Shown here one piece after another: positions 26,821 through 34,542 of a stretch of DNA of 64,000 nt. The position numbers and the translations under genes are program-made. Numbering within the stretch: the stretch's first letter is position 1; each line of letters starts with the position of its first letter. The DNA is from Oscillospiraceae bacterium (GTDB taxonomy: Bacteria; Bacillota; Clostridia; Oscillospirales; Ruminococcaceae), in the NCBI GenBank assembly GCA_014799385.1, contig JAAVIC010000033.1, positions 62,001-126,000 of the forward strand, written 5' to 3'. The notes below the pieces were generated by a model. It was not told the DNA's origin. It did no database searches and worked only from the letters and a program-made list of their open reading frames with translations.

Positions 26821-27492
26821 GTGAAAATCATTATTATTAACGGAAGTCTGCGGAAAAACGGAGCAACTGCATACATACTTCACCGAATTGAGAAAACGCT
26901 TTTGGAGCAAGGCACAGAGGTTGTGTTTTACAATCTTGTCGAGCAGAATATTGCTCTGTGTAAGGGTTGCTGTGTTTGCTACAAATCGGGCGAATGTGTG
27001 ATTGACGATGACGCTGAGAAAATATCGCGGGAGCTTGAATCTGCCGACGGCATTGTGCTTGGCTCGTCCACAATTGCCAGCAATGTTTCGGCAGTGATGA
27101 AAATGTTTATTGACAGAGGTCATTTTGTAATCGAGCAGCTTTTGTACAAAAAATATGCGTTGTGTGTTACGACATATGAGAACTATGGCGGCAAAACGGC
27201 TCTTAAAGTTTTAACGGACCTTGTGAAATTATCGGGAGCGGCGGTTTGCGGTTCGATTTCGGCAAAAATTCCGTTTAACGCGAAATGTGCCGATATTCCG
27301 ATGTTGAGCGTCAAAGCGGACAAATGCGCGGAAAAACTGTATTCAAGCATTAAACGCAAAAAACTTTATCCGCTGCAAAGGATTTTTCAAACAATTGCCG
27401 CGAATGTCGGAATAAAACCGCTTATCAAGCGTAAGGGTTCGGCTTATGAGGCGGTCAGCCGAAGATGGAAAGAATTGGGGGCATTGAAATGA
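26821..27492 (+). CDS. Flavodoxin-fold FMN oxidoreductase with C-terminal extension
   Basis: A second FMN-reductase-like protein, 223 residues. Its start is GTG 26821 after GGTGG; GTG 26812 is also in frame. The loop [16 protein letters not shown], the cysteine cluster [13 protein letters not shown] and [20 protein letters not shown] define the family. After about residue 180 it has a basic tail ([20 protein letters not shown]) that could be a membrane-associating helix; this is inference. It overlaps the NUDIX-HisI gene by ATGA. Confidence 0.85.
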   Translation: MKIIIINGSLRKNGATAYILHRIEKTLLEQGTEVVFYNLVEQNIALCKGCCVCYKSGECVIDDDAEKISRELESADGIVLGSSTIASNVSAVMKMFIDRGHFVIEQLLYKKYALCVTTYENYGGKTALKVLTDLVKLSGAAVCGSISAKIPFNAKCADIPMLSVKADKCAEKLYSSIKRKKLYPLQRIFQTIAANVGIKPLIKRKGSAYEAVSRRWKELGALK

Positions 27493-28208
27493 ATGTTGAA
27501 ATTCCCGAAACATACAAGGACAGCGAACTGAAATATGCCGTAATCCTTGCGAAATACAACGGAAAATATGTCTTTGTAAAGCATAGAGAGCGTGAAACGT
27601 TGGAAATCCCCGGCGGTCATCGCGAACCGGGCGAGAACATCGCCGAAACCGCTGCTCGTGAGCTATACGAGGAAACGGGCGCGGTAAAATATTCCTTGCG
27701 GCAGATTTGCCCGTATAAAGTGAACGACCTCGGAATGTTGTTCTATGCGGAAATCACCGAGTTTGGAGAACTGCCGCAGTCCGAGATTGAAAAGGTGTTT
27801 TTGCTTGACGAACTGCCAAAGGAGCTTTCGCAGTGGACATATCCCGAGATTCAGCCGTTTTTGCGTGAAAAAATTGAAAGTGAGATAAGCAATATGGATT
27901 TGAAGAAGCATTTCAAGAAGTCGGAGTTAATCCCCGCAATCATTCAGGACGCGGAGAACGGCGAGGTGCTTATGCTTGCGTATATGAACGAGGAGAGCCT
28001 TGCTAAGACGCTGGAAACGGGTTACACGTGGTTCTGGAGCCGTTCGCGTCAAGAACTTTGGAACAAGGGCGCGACATCGGGTCACTTCCAGAAGGTGATC
28101 GAGATTTACGGTGACTGCGATGATGACACACTGCTCATCAAGGTGGAGCAGACAGGCGCGGCATGCCATACCGGAAACAGAACGTGCTTTTTTAATAGGA
28201 TAAAGTAA
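27489..28208 (+). CDS. hisI: NUDIX hydrolase fused to phosphoribosyl-AMP cyclohydrolase (HisI)
   Basis: A 239-residue two-domain protein. Residues 1-130 are a complete NUDIX hydrolase with Nudix box G43-x5-E49-x7-REL-YEETGA (to 65). Residues 136-239 are a complete [36 protein letters not shown], metal site DCDDD at 209-213 and zinc ligands Cys226-His227 and Cys233. HisI opens the adenine ring of PR-AMP. Met136 (ATG 27894) is where a stand-alone HisI would start, preceded only by a weak AAAGTGAG, so separate translation is possible. The NUDIX substrate is unknown; HisE is encoded separately downstream. Confidence 0.93.
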   Translation: MNVEIPETYKDSELKYAVILAKYNGKYVFVKHRERETLEIPGGHREPGENIAETAARELYEETGAVKYSLRQICPYKVNDLGMLFYAEITEFGELPQSEIEKVFLLDELPKELSQWTYPEIQPFLREKIESEISNMDLKKHFKKSELIPAIIQDAENGEVLMLAYMNEESLAKTLETGYTWFWSRSRQELWNKGATSGHFQKVIEIYGDCDDDTLLIKVEQTGAACHTGNRTCFFNRIK

Positions 28209-28804
28209 TGGAAACAAATACTATATTTACCCGAAGAAGCATACGTAAGTTTGTTAAGCGCGAGCTGCCTATAAATCTTATCAATGAGATGTTAAACTCC
28301 GCGAGAATGGCTCCCTCCGCGAAAAACAGGCAGCCGTGGAGGTTTGTTGTTTTCGGCGGAGAGTATAAGGCGGAGCTTGAACGATGTATGGAGCGAGGTT
28401 TGATCAGAGAGGAATCGGGCGTTTCGGTTTTGCCGCGATCACGTTTTGGACTTCCCGATGCGAAAAACACCCTTAAAATTATAAGAGAAGCTCCGATACT
28501 TATCATTATCATAAACTCCAACGGAAGTTCTCCCTTTGTTCCTATTGACAGTGATGACCGTGTTACGGAGATATGCGATACGCTGTCGATAGGCGCGGCG
28601 GTTCAGAATATGCTGCTGACGGCGGAGCGTTTGGGTTTGGGAACATTGTGGATAGCCAACACCTGTTTCGCATATCCCGAACTGACTGAATTTCTGAAAA
28701 TCGATGGGCAATTAATTGGTGCTGTAGCTGTGGGATACCCAAATGAAAATCCGCCGGAGCGCTCCCGCAAAAGCATTGATGAAATATCCGAATTTAGAGT
28801 TTGA
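28208..28804 (+). CDS. Nitroreductase family protein
   Basis: A 198-residue FMN-dependent nitroreductase-fold protein. The N-terminal FTRRSIRKFVKRELP and ARMAPSAKNRQPWRFVV segments are the canonical FMN-binding start, and IGAAVQNMLLTAERLGLGTLWI is the conserved central helix. It ends with VAVGYPNENPPER. The substrate is unknown. It overlaps the hisI stop by one base (TAATG), so it is coupled to it, but has no known role in histidine synthesis. Confidence 0.92.
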   Translation: METNTIFTRRSIRKFVKRELPINLINEMLNSARMAPSAKNRQPWRFVVFGGEYKAELERCMERGLIREESGVSVLPRSRFGLPDAKNTLKIIREAPILIIIINSNGSSPFVPIDSDDRVTEICDTLSIGAAVQNMLLTAERLGLGTLWIANTCFAYPELTEFLKIDGQLIGAVAVGYPNENPPERSRKSIDEISEFRV

Positions 28805-28843
28805 ACAAGTACAGAGGGCGTTTTGTGAAATCACTCAAATGAC

Positions 28844-28872
28844 TTGACAAAAGGAGGAAAATCTGGTATAAT
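28844..28872 (+). promoter_or_regulatory. Consensus promoter overlapping the HAM1-like start
   Basis: TTGACA (28844-28849), 17 bases, TATAAT (28867-28872) with TGG before the -10 is a perfect sigma-A match. Its expected start point, about 28879, falls inside the downstream coding region. An AGGAGG at 28851-28856 within the spacer is 17 bases from the ATG. Confidence 0.65.
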
Positions 28873-28873
28873 T

Positions 28874-29497
28874 ATGAGTAAAGGTTTAACATTGCTTTAC
28901 GGTACGGGAAATCCCGCGAAGCTTCAAGTAATGAGAGAAACTTTAAGTTCGCTCAATTTGGAGATAATCGGTTTGGGGGATATGGACAAAGCTCCGCCCG
29001 AAGTTGCTGAAAACGGTAACGATCCGTTGGAAAATGCATACGAAAAGGCGATGGCTTATTACCGATTCTACGGCATTCCCGTGTTTTCGTGTGATAGCGG
29101 TCTGTATTTTGACAACGTTCCCGATGAGGAGCAGCCCGGAATCCACGTTCGGAATATCGGAGGAAAACGGCTTTCCGATTCCGAGATGATCATATATTAC
29201 GGACTGAAAGCAATGGAATACGGCGGAAAGCTGACTGCGCGCTACAAAAACGCGATCTGCCTTGTTTTATCGGAGAACGAAATCCATAAGAGCATGGACG
29301 AGAGCCTTTGGGGCAAACCGTTCTACATAGTCGGCAAGCCGCACGAAAAGCGTGTGGAGGGATTTCCGATCGACAGTCTTTCGGTTGATATTTCAAGCGG
29401 AAAATATTGCTATGATTTGCCCGAAACCACGCAAAAACACTATGTCGAGGGCTTTGGAAACTTTTTTGAAAATGCGTTAAAGGAGAAATTGCTATGA
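28874..29497 (+). CDS. HAM1/RdgB-like nucleotide pyrophosphatase
   Basis: A 207-residue protein of the ITPase/RdgB fold that in known members hydrolyses inosine and xanthosine triphosphates. LLYGTGNPAKLQVMRETL corresponds to the usual SxNxxK start, and FSCDSGLYFDNVPDEEQPG to the DDSGL metal region; the C-terminus GFPIDSLSV replaces the usual FGYDPIF. It is therefore a divergent family member. The start ATG 28874 lacks a well-spaced RBS and directly abuts a promoter -10 element; an in-frame TTG at 28844 is an alternative. It overlaps hisE by ATGA. Confidence 0.8.
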   Translation: MSKGLTLLYGTGNPAKLQVMRETLSSLNLEIIGLGDMDKAPPEVAENGNDPLENAYEKAMAYYRFYGIPVFSCDSGLYFDNVPDEEQPGIHVRNIGGKRLSDSEMIIYYGLKAMEYGGKLTARYKNAICLVLSENEIHKSMDESLWGKPFYIVGKPHEKRVEGFPIDSLSVDISSGKYCYDLPETTQKHYVEGFGNFFENALKEKLL

Positions 29498-29820
29498 GTG
29501 AAGCGTTTAAGGAGATGTATGATGTGATTGTCAATCGCCGCGACAATCCGCAGGAGGGCAGCTACACCTGCTATCTGTTCGATAAGGGGCTTGATAAAAT
29601 CCTCAAGAAGTGCGGCGAAGAGTGCACCGAGATGGTAATCGCTGCGAAAAATCACGACAATGACGAGCTTGCCAACGAAATCAACGACTTGTTTTATCAC
29701 GTTGCGGTTTTGATGGTGGAAAATGGACTTACCGTAGAGGAGGTCGATGAGATCATGCGTGAGCGCAGTAAGAAAATCGGCAACCTTAAACAGTTCCACA
29801 CGAGCGACCACAATACATAA
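29494..29820 (+). CDS. hisE: Phosphoribosyl-ATP pyrophosphatase
   Basis: Removes pyrophosphate from PR-ATP, the second step of histidine synthesis. A 108-residue MazG-like four-helix protein with ILKKCGEECTEMVIAAKN and ELANEINDLFYHVAVLMVE carrying the acidic metal ligands. It is separate from hisI here, whereas many bacteria fuse hisI and hisE. Overlaps the HAM1-like gene by four bases. Confidence 0.96.
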   Translation: MSEAFKEMYDVIVNRRDNPQEGSYTCYLFDKGLDKILKKCGEECTEMVIAAKNHDNDELANEINDLFYHVAVLMVENGLTVEEVDEIMRERSKKIGNLKQFHTSDHNT

Positions 29821-29830
29821 GGGGAATCTT

Positions 29831-30160
29831 ATGTCGCGGATAAAATGCAAATGCGGAAATATTCTGCATGATAATGGCGATAACATCAGCTATAAAGGTA
29901 GAATTATTTCCGATAAGGAGTATTTCCCTCTGCTTGATCTTGCCGATGAGATAATTGAGCGTGAATCCGATGACAGAGAAAAGCTCTCTATGGAATTTAG
30001 GCGCAATATCGGCGGGTATATTCGGCTTAAAGATGTTTTTCAGTGTTATGAGTGCGGTCGGTTGGCTGTTGAGGGCGAGTTCGGGGAGTTCTTCTTTTTC
30101 ACTCCCGAGAATCACAATGAAATAAATCTTTTGGACTTTGAGCCGGGAGATCGAAAGTGA
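29831..30160 (+). CDS. Small zinc-ribbon hypothetical protein
   Basis: A 109-residue protein beginning SRIKCKCGNILHDNGDN and later FQCYECGRLAVEGEFGEFFFF, so it has two cysteine pairs that could bind one zinc. No family name can be given. ATG 29831 follows GGGGAAT, 10 bases after hisE; a longer frame would run into hisE. It is the last gene of the his operon. Confidence 0.72.
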   Translation: MSRIKCKCGNILHDNGDNISYKGRIISDKEYFPLLDLADEIIERESDDREKLSMEFRRNIGGYIRLKDVFQCYECGRLAVEGEFGEFFFFTPENHNEINLLDFEPGDRK

Positions 30161-30182
30161 ACCTTTGAGTTATCCGTGAAAA

Positions 30183-30213
30183 ATTTGCCAAAAGGTATTG
30201 CATTTTGGCAAAT
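30183..30213 (+). promoter_or_regulatory. Palindrome overlapping the fba -35 (operator candidate)
   Basis: Perfect 11-base arms ATTTGCCAAAA and TTTTGGCAAAT flank a nine-base spacer that contains the -35 element TTGCAT. There is no U-tract, so an operator is more likely than a terminator for the upstream gene. Confidence 0.6.
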
Positions 30214-30226
30214 AATGTGTTATAAT
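30198..30226 (+). promoter_or_regulatory. Promoter for fba
   Basis: TTGCAT at 30198-30203 and TATAAT at 30221-30226 with a 17-base spacer and TGTGT before the -10. AGGAG at 30261 serves the ATG at 30276. Confidence 0.85.
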
Positions 30227-30275
30227 TATTATATGGGTTTATCCTATATCACAATTAAAAAGGAGATTGTTTATT

Positions 30276-31139
30276 ATGTTGGTTTCCGCTAAAGAAATGC
30301 TGAACAAGGCTCGTGACGGCAAGTATGCTGTTGGTCAGTTCAACATCAACAACCTTGAGTGGACAAAGTCCATTCTGCTTACCGCACAGGAGCTGAAGTC
30401 CCCTGTAATTCTCGGTGTATCCGAGGGCGCGGGCAAGTATATGTGCGGCTACAAGACCATTGTTGGTATGGTTAAAGGTATGATTGAGGAGCTGAACATC
30501 ACTGTTCCCGTTGCACTGCACCTTGACCATGGCACCTTTGAAGGCGCAAAGGCTTGTATCAACGCCGGATTTTCGTCGATTATGTTCGACGGTTCGCACT
30601 ATCCGATTGAGGAGAACATCGAAAAAACCACCGCGCTTGTAAACGCTTGTGACGTTCTTGGAATCTCCCTCGAAGCTGAGGTAGGCTCTATCGGCGGCGA
30701 AGAGGACGGCGTAATCGGAGCAGGCGAGTGCGCTGATCCTAAGGAGTGCAAGGCAATTGCGGATCTGGGCGTTACAATGCTTGCTGCCGGTATCGGCAAT
30801 ATCCACGGTAAGTATCCCGAAAACTGGGCGGGACTTTCGTTTGAAACTCTCGAAGCTGTCAAGAAGGAAGTAGGCGATATGCCGCTCGTTCTGCACGGCG
30901 GTACCGGAATCCCCGCAGATATGATCAAGAAAGCGATTTCGCTCGGCGTTGCGAAGATCAACGTTAATACCGAGTGCCAGCTTGCGTTCCAGGAGGCTAC
31001 ACGCAAGTATATCGAAGAGGGCAAGGATCAGCAGGGCAAGGGCTTCGACCCGAGAAAGCTGCTTGCTCCCGGCGCGGAGGCTATCAAGGCTACCGTCAAG
31101 GAGAAGATGGAACTGTTCGGTTCTGTCGGCAAGGCTTAA
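30276..31139 (+). CDS. fba: Class II fructose-1,6-bisphosphate aldolase
   Basis: Zinc-dependent aldolase of glycolysis and gluconeogenesis, 287 residues. The metal site is in VALHLDHGTFEGAKACI and the following SSIMFDGSHYPIEENI; the later LVLHGGTGIPADMIKKAI contributes the third histidine and phosphate site, and AKINVNTECQLAF is conserved. ATG 30276 was chosen over an in-frame TTG that overlaps the RBS. It is a single-gene unit between its own promoter and a strong terminator, with codons typical of a highly expressed gene. Confidence 0.97.
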   Translation: MLVSAKEMLNKARDGKYAVGQFNINNLEWTKSILLTAQELKSPVILGVSEGAGKYMCGYKTIVGMVKGMIEELNITVPVALHLDHGTFEGAKACINAGFSSIMFDGSHYPIEENIEKTTALVNACDVLGISLEAEVGSIGGEEDGVIGAGECADPKECKAIADLGVTMLAAGIGNIHGKYPENWAGLSFETLEAVKKEVGDMPLVLHGGTGIPADMIKKAISLGVAKINVNTECQLAFQEATRKYIEEGKDQQGKGFDPRKLLAPGAEAIKATVKEKMELFGSVGKA

Positions 31140-31156
31140 TAGATTTTGTACAAGAG

Positions 31157-31189
31157 GGCATTGCTAAGCGGCAATGCCTTTTTCTTTTC
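31157..31189 (+). terminator. Terminator after fba
   Basis: An 8-bp stem GGCATTGC / GCAATGCC with a six-base loop, followed by TTTTTCTTTTC. It is a textbook intrinsic terminator. Confidence 0.9.
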
Positions 31190-31233
31190 ACTTTGGGCGC
31201 AAGCAAAAAAATTCAAAAATTTTAGTAAAATCC

Positions 31234-31262
31234 TTGAAAAAATTATACAAATGTGTTATAAT
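31234..31262 (+). promoter_or_regulatory. Promoter for tyrA
   Basis: TTGAAA at 31234-31239, 17 bases, TATAAT at 31257-31262, with TGTGT before the -10. The leader to ATG 31296 is about 25 bases. Confidence 0.85.
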
Positions 31263-31295
31263 ATAATTATATAGTAAATTTAAGGGGATTGTTAA

Positions 31296-32150
31296 ATGAA
31301 TATTGCTGTAATTGGTCTGGGGCTTATCGGTGGTTCTATCTGTAAGGCTCTTAAGGCTAACACGTTTCATCATATAATGGGTATCGACACCGACCGCGAT
31401 ACCGTCCGCAAGGCTCTTGAGCAAGGTGCAATTGACGAGGAAATCACCGCTGACAGGCTCGGAGAGGCGAATCTGACAATTGTCGCGTTGTATCCCTTGG
31501 CGATTGTGGATTTCGTGCGCGAGAATGCCGGCAAATTCCGCAAAGGCTCTATTGTGATGGACATCTGCGGAGTAAAGGGTTACATCGTCCGCAATTGTAC
31601 GCCGATTTTGGACGAAAGAGGTGTCATCTTCATTGGAACACACCCGATGGCGGGCACGGAGCATTCGGGGTTTGATTACGCGACCGCCGATCTCTTCAAA
31701 AAGGCAAGTTTCATTATCACGCCCTCAGAGAACACTCCGCAAATTGCAGTTGACTTGGTTTCAACATTGGGAGCGTGTATGAATTTCGGACAGGTGGTAA
31801 TTGCCACTCCCGAACAGCACGACAGCAATATTGCTTATACCTCGCAATTGGCGCATGTGGTTTCCAACGCGTATGTAAAAAGTCCGTCGCTGTTCAGGGC
31901 GGACGGATTCTCCGCGGGGAGTTTCCTTGACCTTACGCGTGTTGCGTACCTTAATGAGGAGATGTGGTCGAGTCTGTTTATGTGCAACAAAGAGGCTTTG
32001 TTGTATGAGATTAACAATATAATCCAATCGCTTACGGAATACCGCGACGCGATGGTGAATGAGGATGTCGATTTACTGCGGGAGCTGCTTAAAGTAGGTC
32101 GCGAACGCAAGGAAAAAAGTATGGAATTTTACGGACAGGAGCGGAGATAA
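31296..32150 (+). CDS. tyrA: Prephenate dehydrogenase
   Basis: Oxidatively decarboxylates prephenate to hydroxyphenylpyruvate for tyrosine. The Rossmann motif AVIGLGLIGGSICKALK opens the protein, with THPMAGTEHSGFDYA as the substrate-binding histidine segment. At 284 residues it lacks a C-terminal ACT domain, so feedback by tyrosine may be absent or different. RBS AAGGGGAT. The stop overlaps the membrane gene by one base. Confidence 0.95.
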   Translation: MNIAVIGLGLIGGSICKALKANTFHHIMGIDTDRDTVRKALEQGAIDEEITADRLGEANLTIVALYPLAIVDFVRENAGKFRKGSIVMDICGVKGYIVRNCTPILDERGVIFIGTHPMAGTEHSGFDYATADLFKKASFIITPSENTPQIAVDLVSTLGACMNFGQVVIATPEQHDSNIAYTSQLAHVVSNAYVKSPSLFRADGFSAGSFLDLTRVAYLNEEMWSSLFMCNKEALLYEINNIIQSLTEYRDAMVNEDVDLLRELLKVGRERKEKSMEFYGQERR

Positions 32151-32716
32151 TGGCGGAAAAGCAAAATCCGCAAATCGGATATGTGGTTTCGCTGTGCGGT
32201 ATTATGAGCGGTCTGGCATTGGCACTGATGTTTATTTTGGGAATGATTCCCGCGTTTGAGTACATCAGCCCCGCGACTGCGGGAGTGCTGATTTGGATAA
32301 TCCGCGACAGGCTGGGAGTAAAGTACGGAATGACGAGTTACCTCACGGTGGGTATTTTGTGCCTTTTGGTAACACCGAACTATGAGGCTGCTATGATGTT
32401 TTTGTTTCTGTTGGGCTACTATCCTATAATCCGTGAATATTTGCAGAAAATCCGCTTTATATTTCTGCGAGGGCTGACGAAGCTGGCGATTTACGCTGTG
32501 GCGGGAGTCGCGGCATACGCGCTGTTGATAAACCTGTTCGGAATGAGCGAGCTTCTTGATGAAGCAAACGAATTTGGTAAGTACGGAACGCTGATTCTGT
32601 TCGGTATGGGCGCGGTCGCGTTTGGTCTGTATGATAGGTTTTTGGGGCTGTATAAGCCGGTTTATGAGAAGATAATCAAACCCAAAATTAATAAGAGAAT
32701 GGGTAATTTAAGGTAA
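32150..32716 (+). CDS. Small integral membrane protein, ECF S-component-like
   Basis: A 188-residue protein with about five membrane helices, starting after a short soluble N-terminus with SLCGIMSGLALALMFILGM. The arrangement of helices and the ISPATAGVLIWIIRDRLG region recall small vitamin or substrate-specific S components of ECF transporters, but the family is not certain. It ends with a basic cytoplasmic tail (IIKPKINKRMGN). Translational coupling with tyrA suggests joint expression; no energy-coupling ATPase is present in the window. Confidence 0.7.
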   Translation: MAEKQNPQIGYVVSLCGIMSGLALALMFILGMIPAFEYISPATAGVLIWIIRDRLGVKYGMTSYLTVGILCLLVTPNYEAAMMFLFLLGYYPIIREYLQKIRFIFLRGLTKLAIYAVAGVAAYALLINLFGMSELLDEANEFGKYGTLILFGMGAVAFGLYDRFLGLYKPVYEKIIKPKINKRMGNLR

Positions 32717-32728
32717 GGAGATTTTGAT

Positions 32729-34528
32729 ATGTCCGAAAGAATCCCTCAGCGTGCGGAGGTTGCCGCAGAGAACAAATGGAAAATTGAGGATATTTACGCA
32801 AGTGATGAGCTTTGGGAGGCAGATTTTACCAAGGCTGGCGAATTTTCGGAAAAGATCGTGTCATATAAAGGTATGCTTTGCAAGTCTGCGGGGAAGTTAC
32901 TGGAATATCTGCGGCTTGATGACGAGCTGTCGGTGCTTTTTGACAATATCGTAAACTATGCTCAGCGAAAGAGTGATGAGGATACTCGTGTGGCAAAATA
33001 TCAGGATATGGTAAGCCGCGTGGAGATGTTGTATGTACAGATTGCGGGCGCTGCGGCATTTGTTACGCCTGAGATTCTTTCCATTTCCGATGAAGATATG
33101 GAGAGGTTCTATAAGGAAACTCCCGATCTGGAACTTTACCGCGTTTCGTTGTCCAGAATCCGTAAACAGCGTGAACATATTCTTTCCGAGAGTGAGGAGC
33201 GAATCCTCGCGCTGGCGGGTGAGATGATGGGTACGCCCGATACCGTTTTCTCGATGTTCAATGACGCGGATTTGAAATTCCCGGACGCAGTCGATAAAGA
33301 CGGAAACGCTCATCAAATAACACACGAGAGCTACATTCCGTTGGTTCAGAGCAGTGACAGAGTGCTCAGAAAATCAGCATTTGATAATCTTTACCACACC
33401 TACGCGGATTTCAAAAACACTTGTGCCGCAACGCTTGCCGCGCAGGTAAAGACTTTGGTATTCCGTGCGCGTGCAAGAAAATACCCGTCCACGCTGGACG
33501 CGGCTCTGGACAGTACCGAGGTCGACACCGCTGTTTATCGCCGATTGATTGAGGCTGTTCACGAGAATATGGGGCTTATGCACCGGTATGTCAAGCTCCG
33601 TAAAAAGGCGTTGGGCGTTGATGAACTTCACGCATATGATTTGTACACTCCGATTGTTGGATGTGTGGAGGACAACGTTCCGTTTGAAACGGCGAAGAAA
33701 GAGGTTTACGATTCCCTCGCACCGATGGGTGAGGAATACCGAGCGATTTTTAAGCAGGGAATCGAGGGTGGTTGGATCGATGTTTGTGAGAACGAGGGCA
33801 AGCGCAGTGGAGCTTACTCTGCGGGCGCGAGAGTCCACCCATTTGTGCTGTTGAACTACAAGAATACCCTCAACTGGGAATTTACGCTTGCGCACGAGAT
33901 GGGTCACGCGATTCACTCATATCTTTCCAATAAAAATCAGCCGACCGCATATGCGGATTATGTGATTTTTGTTGCAGAGGTTGCGTCAACTTGCAATGAG
34001 AGCCTTCTTATGCAGCATCTGCTGAAAAGCACAACCGATAAAAAGCGCCGCGCGTTCTTGGTGAACTACTTCCTTGAACAGTTCAGAACCACACTGTACC
34101 GTCAGACAATGTTCGCGGAATTTGAACTGATGATTAACGAGAAAGTGGAAAACGGTGAGAGCCTAACCGCTGAGAATCTCTGCGAAATGTATCACAAGCT
34201 GAATGTGGAATATTACGGTGAGGATTTGGTTGTTGATTCCGAGCTGGATATGGAATGGGCACGGATTCCGCACTTCTACTACAATTATTATGTATACCAA
34301 TATGCAACGGGTTTTTCCGCAGCGATCACATTGTCGCAGCGGATTCTGAACGAGGGAGAGCCTGCTGTTCGGGATTACATCGGATTTTTGAGCGGCGGCT
34401 GCTCGAAAGATCCGATTTCGCTGCTGAAAGGCGCGGGCGTGGATATGACTTCCAAGTCTGTTGTTGAGAATGCGCTAAAGCTCTTCTCTGAGCTTTTGGA
34501 CGATATGGAAGAACTTTTGAACGAATAG
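32729..34528 (+). CDS. pepF: Oligoendopeptidase F (M3 family)
   Basis: A cytoplasmic zinc metallopeptidase that degrades oligopeptides of about 7-17 residues. The 599-residue length is that of PepF. The active site is LAHEMGHAIHSYLS (HExxH at about residues 389-393), with the third ligand glutamate in FVAEVASTCNESLL. An N-terminal oligoendopeptidase domain precedes it. The gene follows the membrane protein by 12 bases, and the kinase-like gene starts 14 bases downstream. Confidence 0.96.
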   Translation: MSERIPQRAEVAAENKWKIEDIYASDELWEADFTKAGEFSEKIVSYKGMLCKSAGKLLEYLRLDDELSVLFDNIVNYAQRKSDEDTRVAKYQDMVSRVEMLYVQIAGAAAFVTPEILSISDEDMERFYKETPDLELYRVSLSRIRKQREHILSESEERILALAGEMMGTPDTVFSMFNDADLKFPDAVDKDGNAHQITHESYIPLVQSSDRVLRKSAFDNLYHTYADFKNTCAATLAAQVKTLVFRARARKYPSTLDAALDSTEVDTAVYRRLIEAVHENMGLMHRYVKLRKKALGVDELHAYDLYTPIVGCVEDNVPFETAKKEVYDSLAPMGEEYRAIFKQGIEGGWIDVCENEGKRSGAYSAGARVHPFVLLNYKNTLNWEFTLAHEMGHAIHSYLSNKNQPTAYADYVIFVAEVASTCNESLLMQHLLKSTTDKKRRAFLVNYFLEQFRTTLYRQTMFAEFELMINEKVENGESLTAENLCEMYHKLNVEYYGEDLVVDSELDMEWARIPHFYYNYYVYQYATGFSAAITLSQRILNEGEPAVRDYIGFLSGGCSKDPISLLKGAGVDMTSKSVVENALKLFSELLDDMEELLNE

Positions 34529-34542
34529 GCGGGGGAAGCGTT

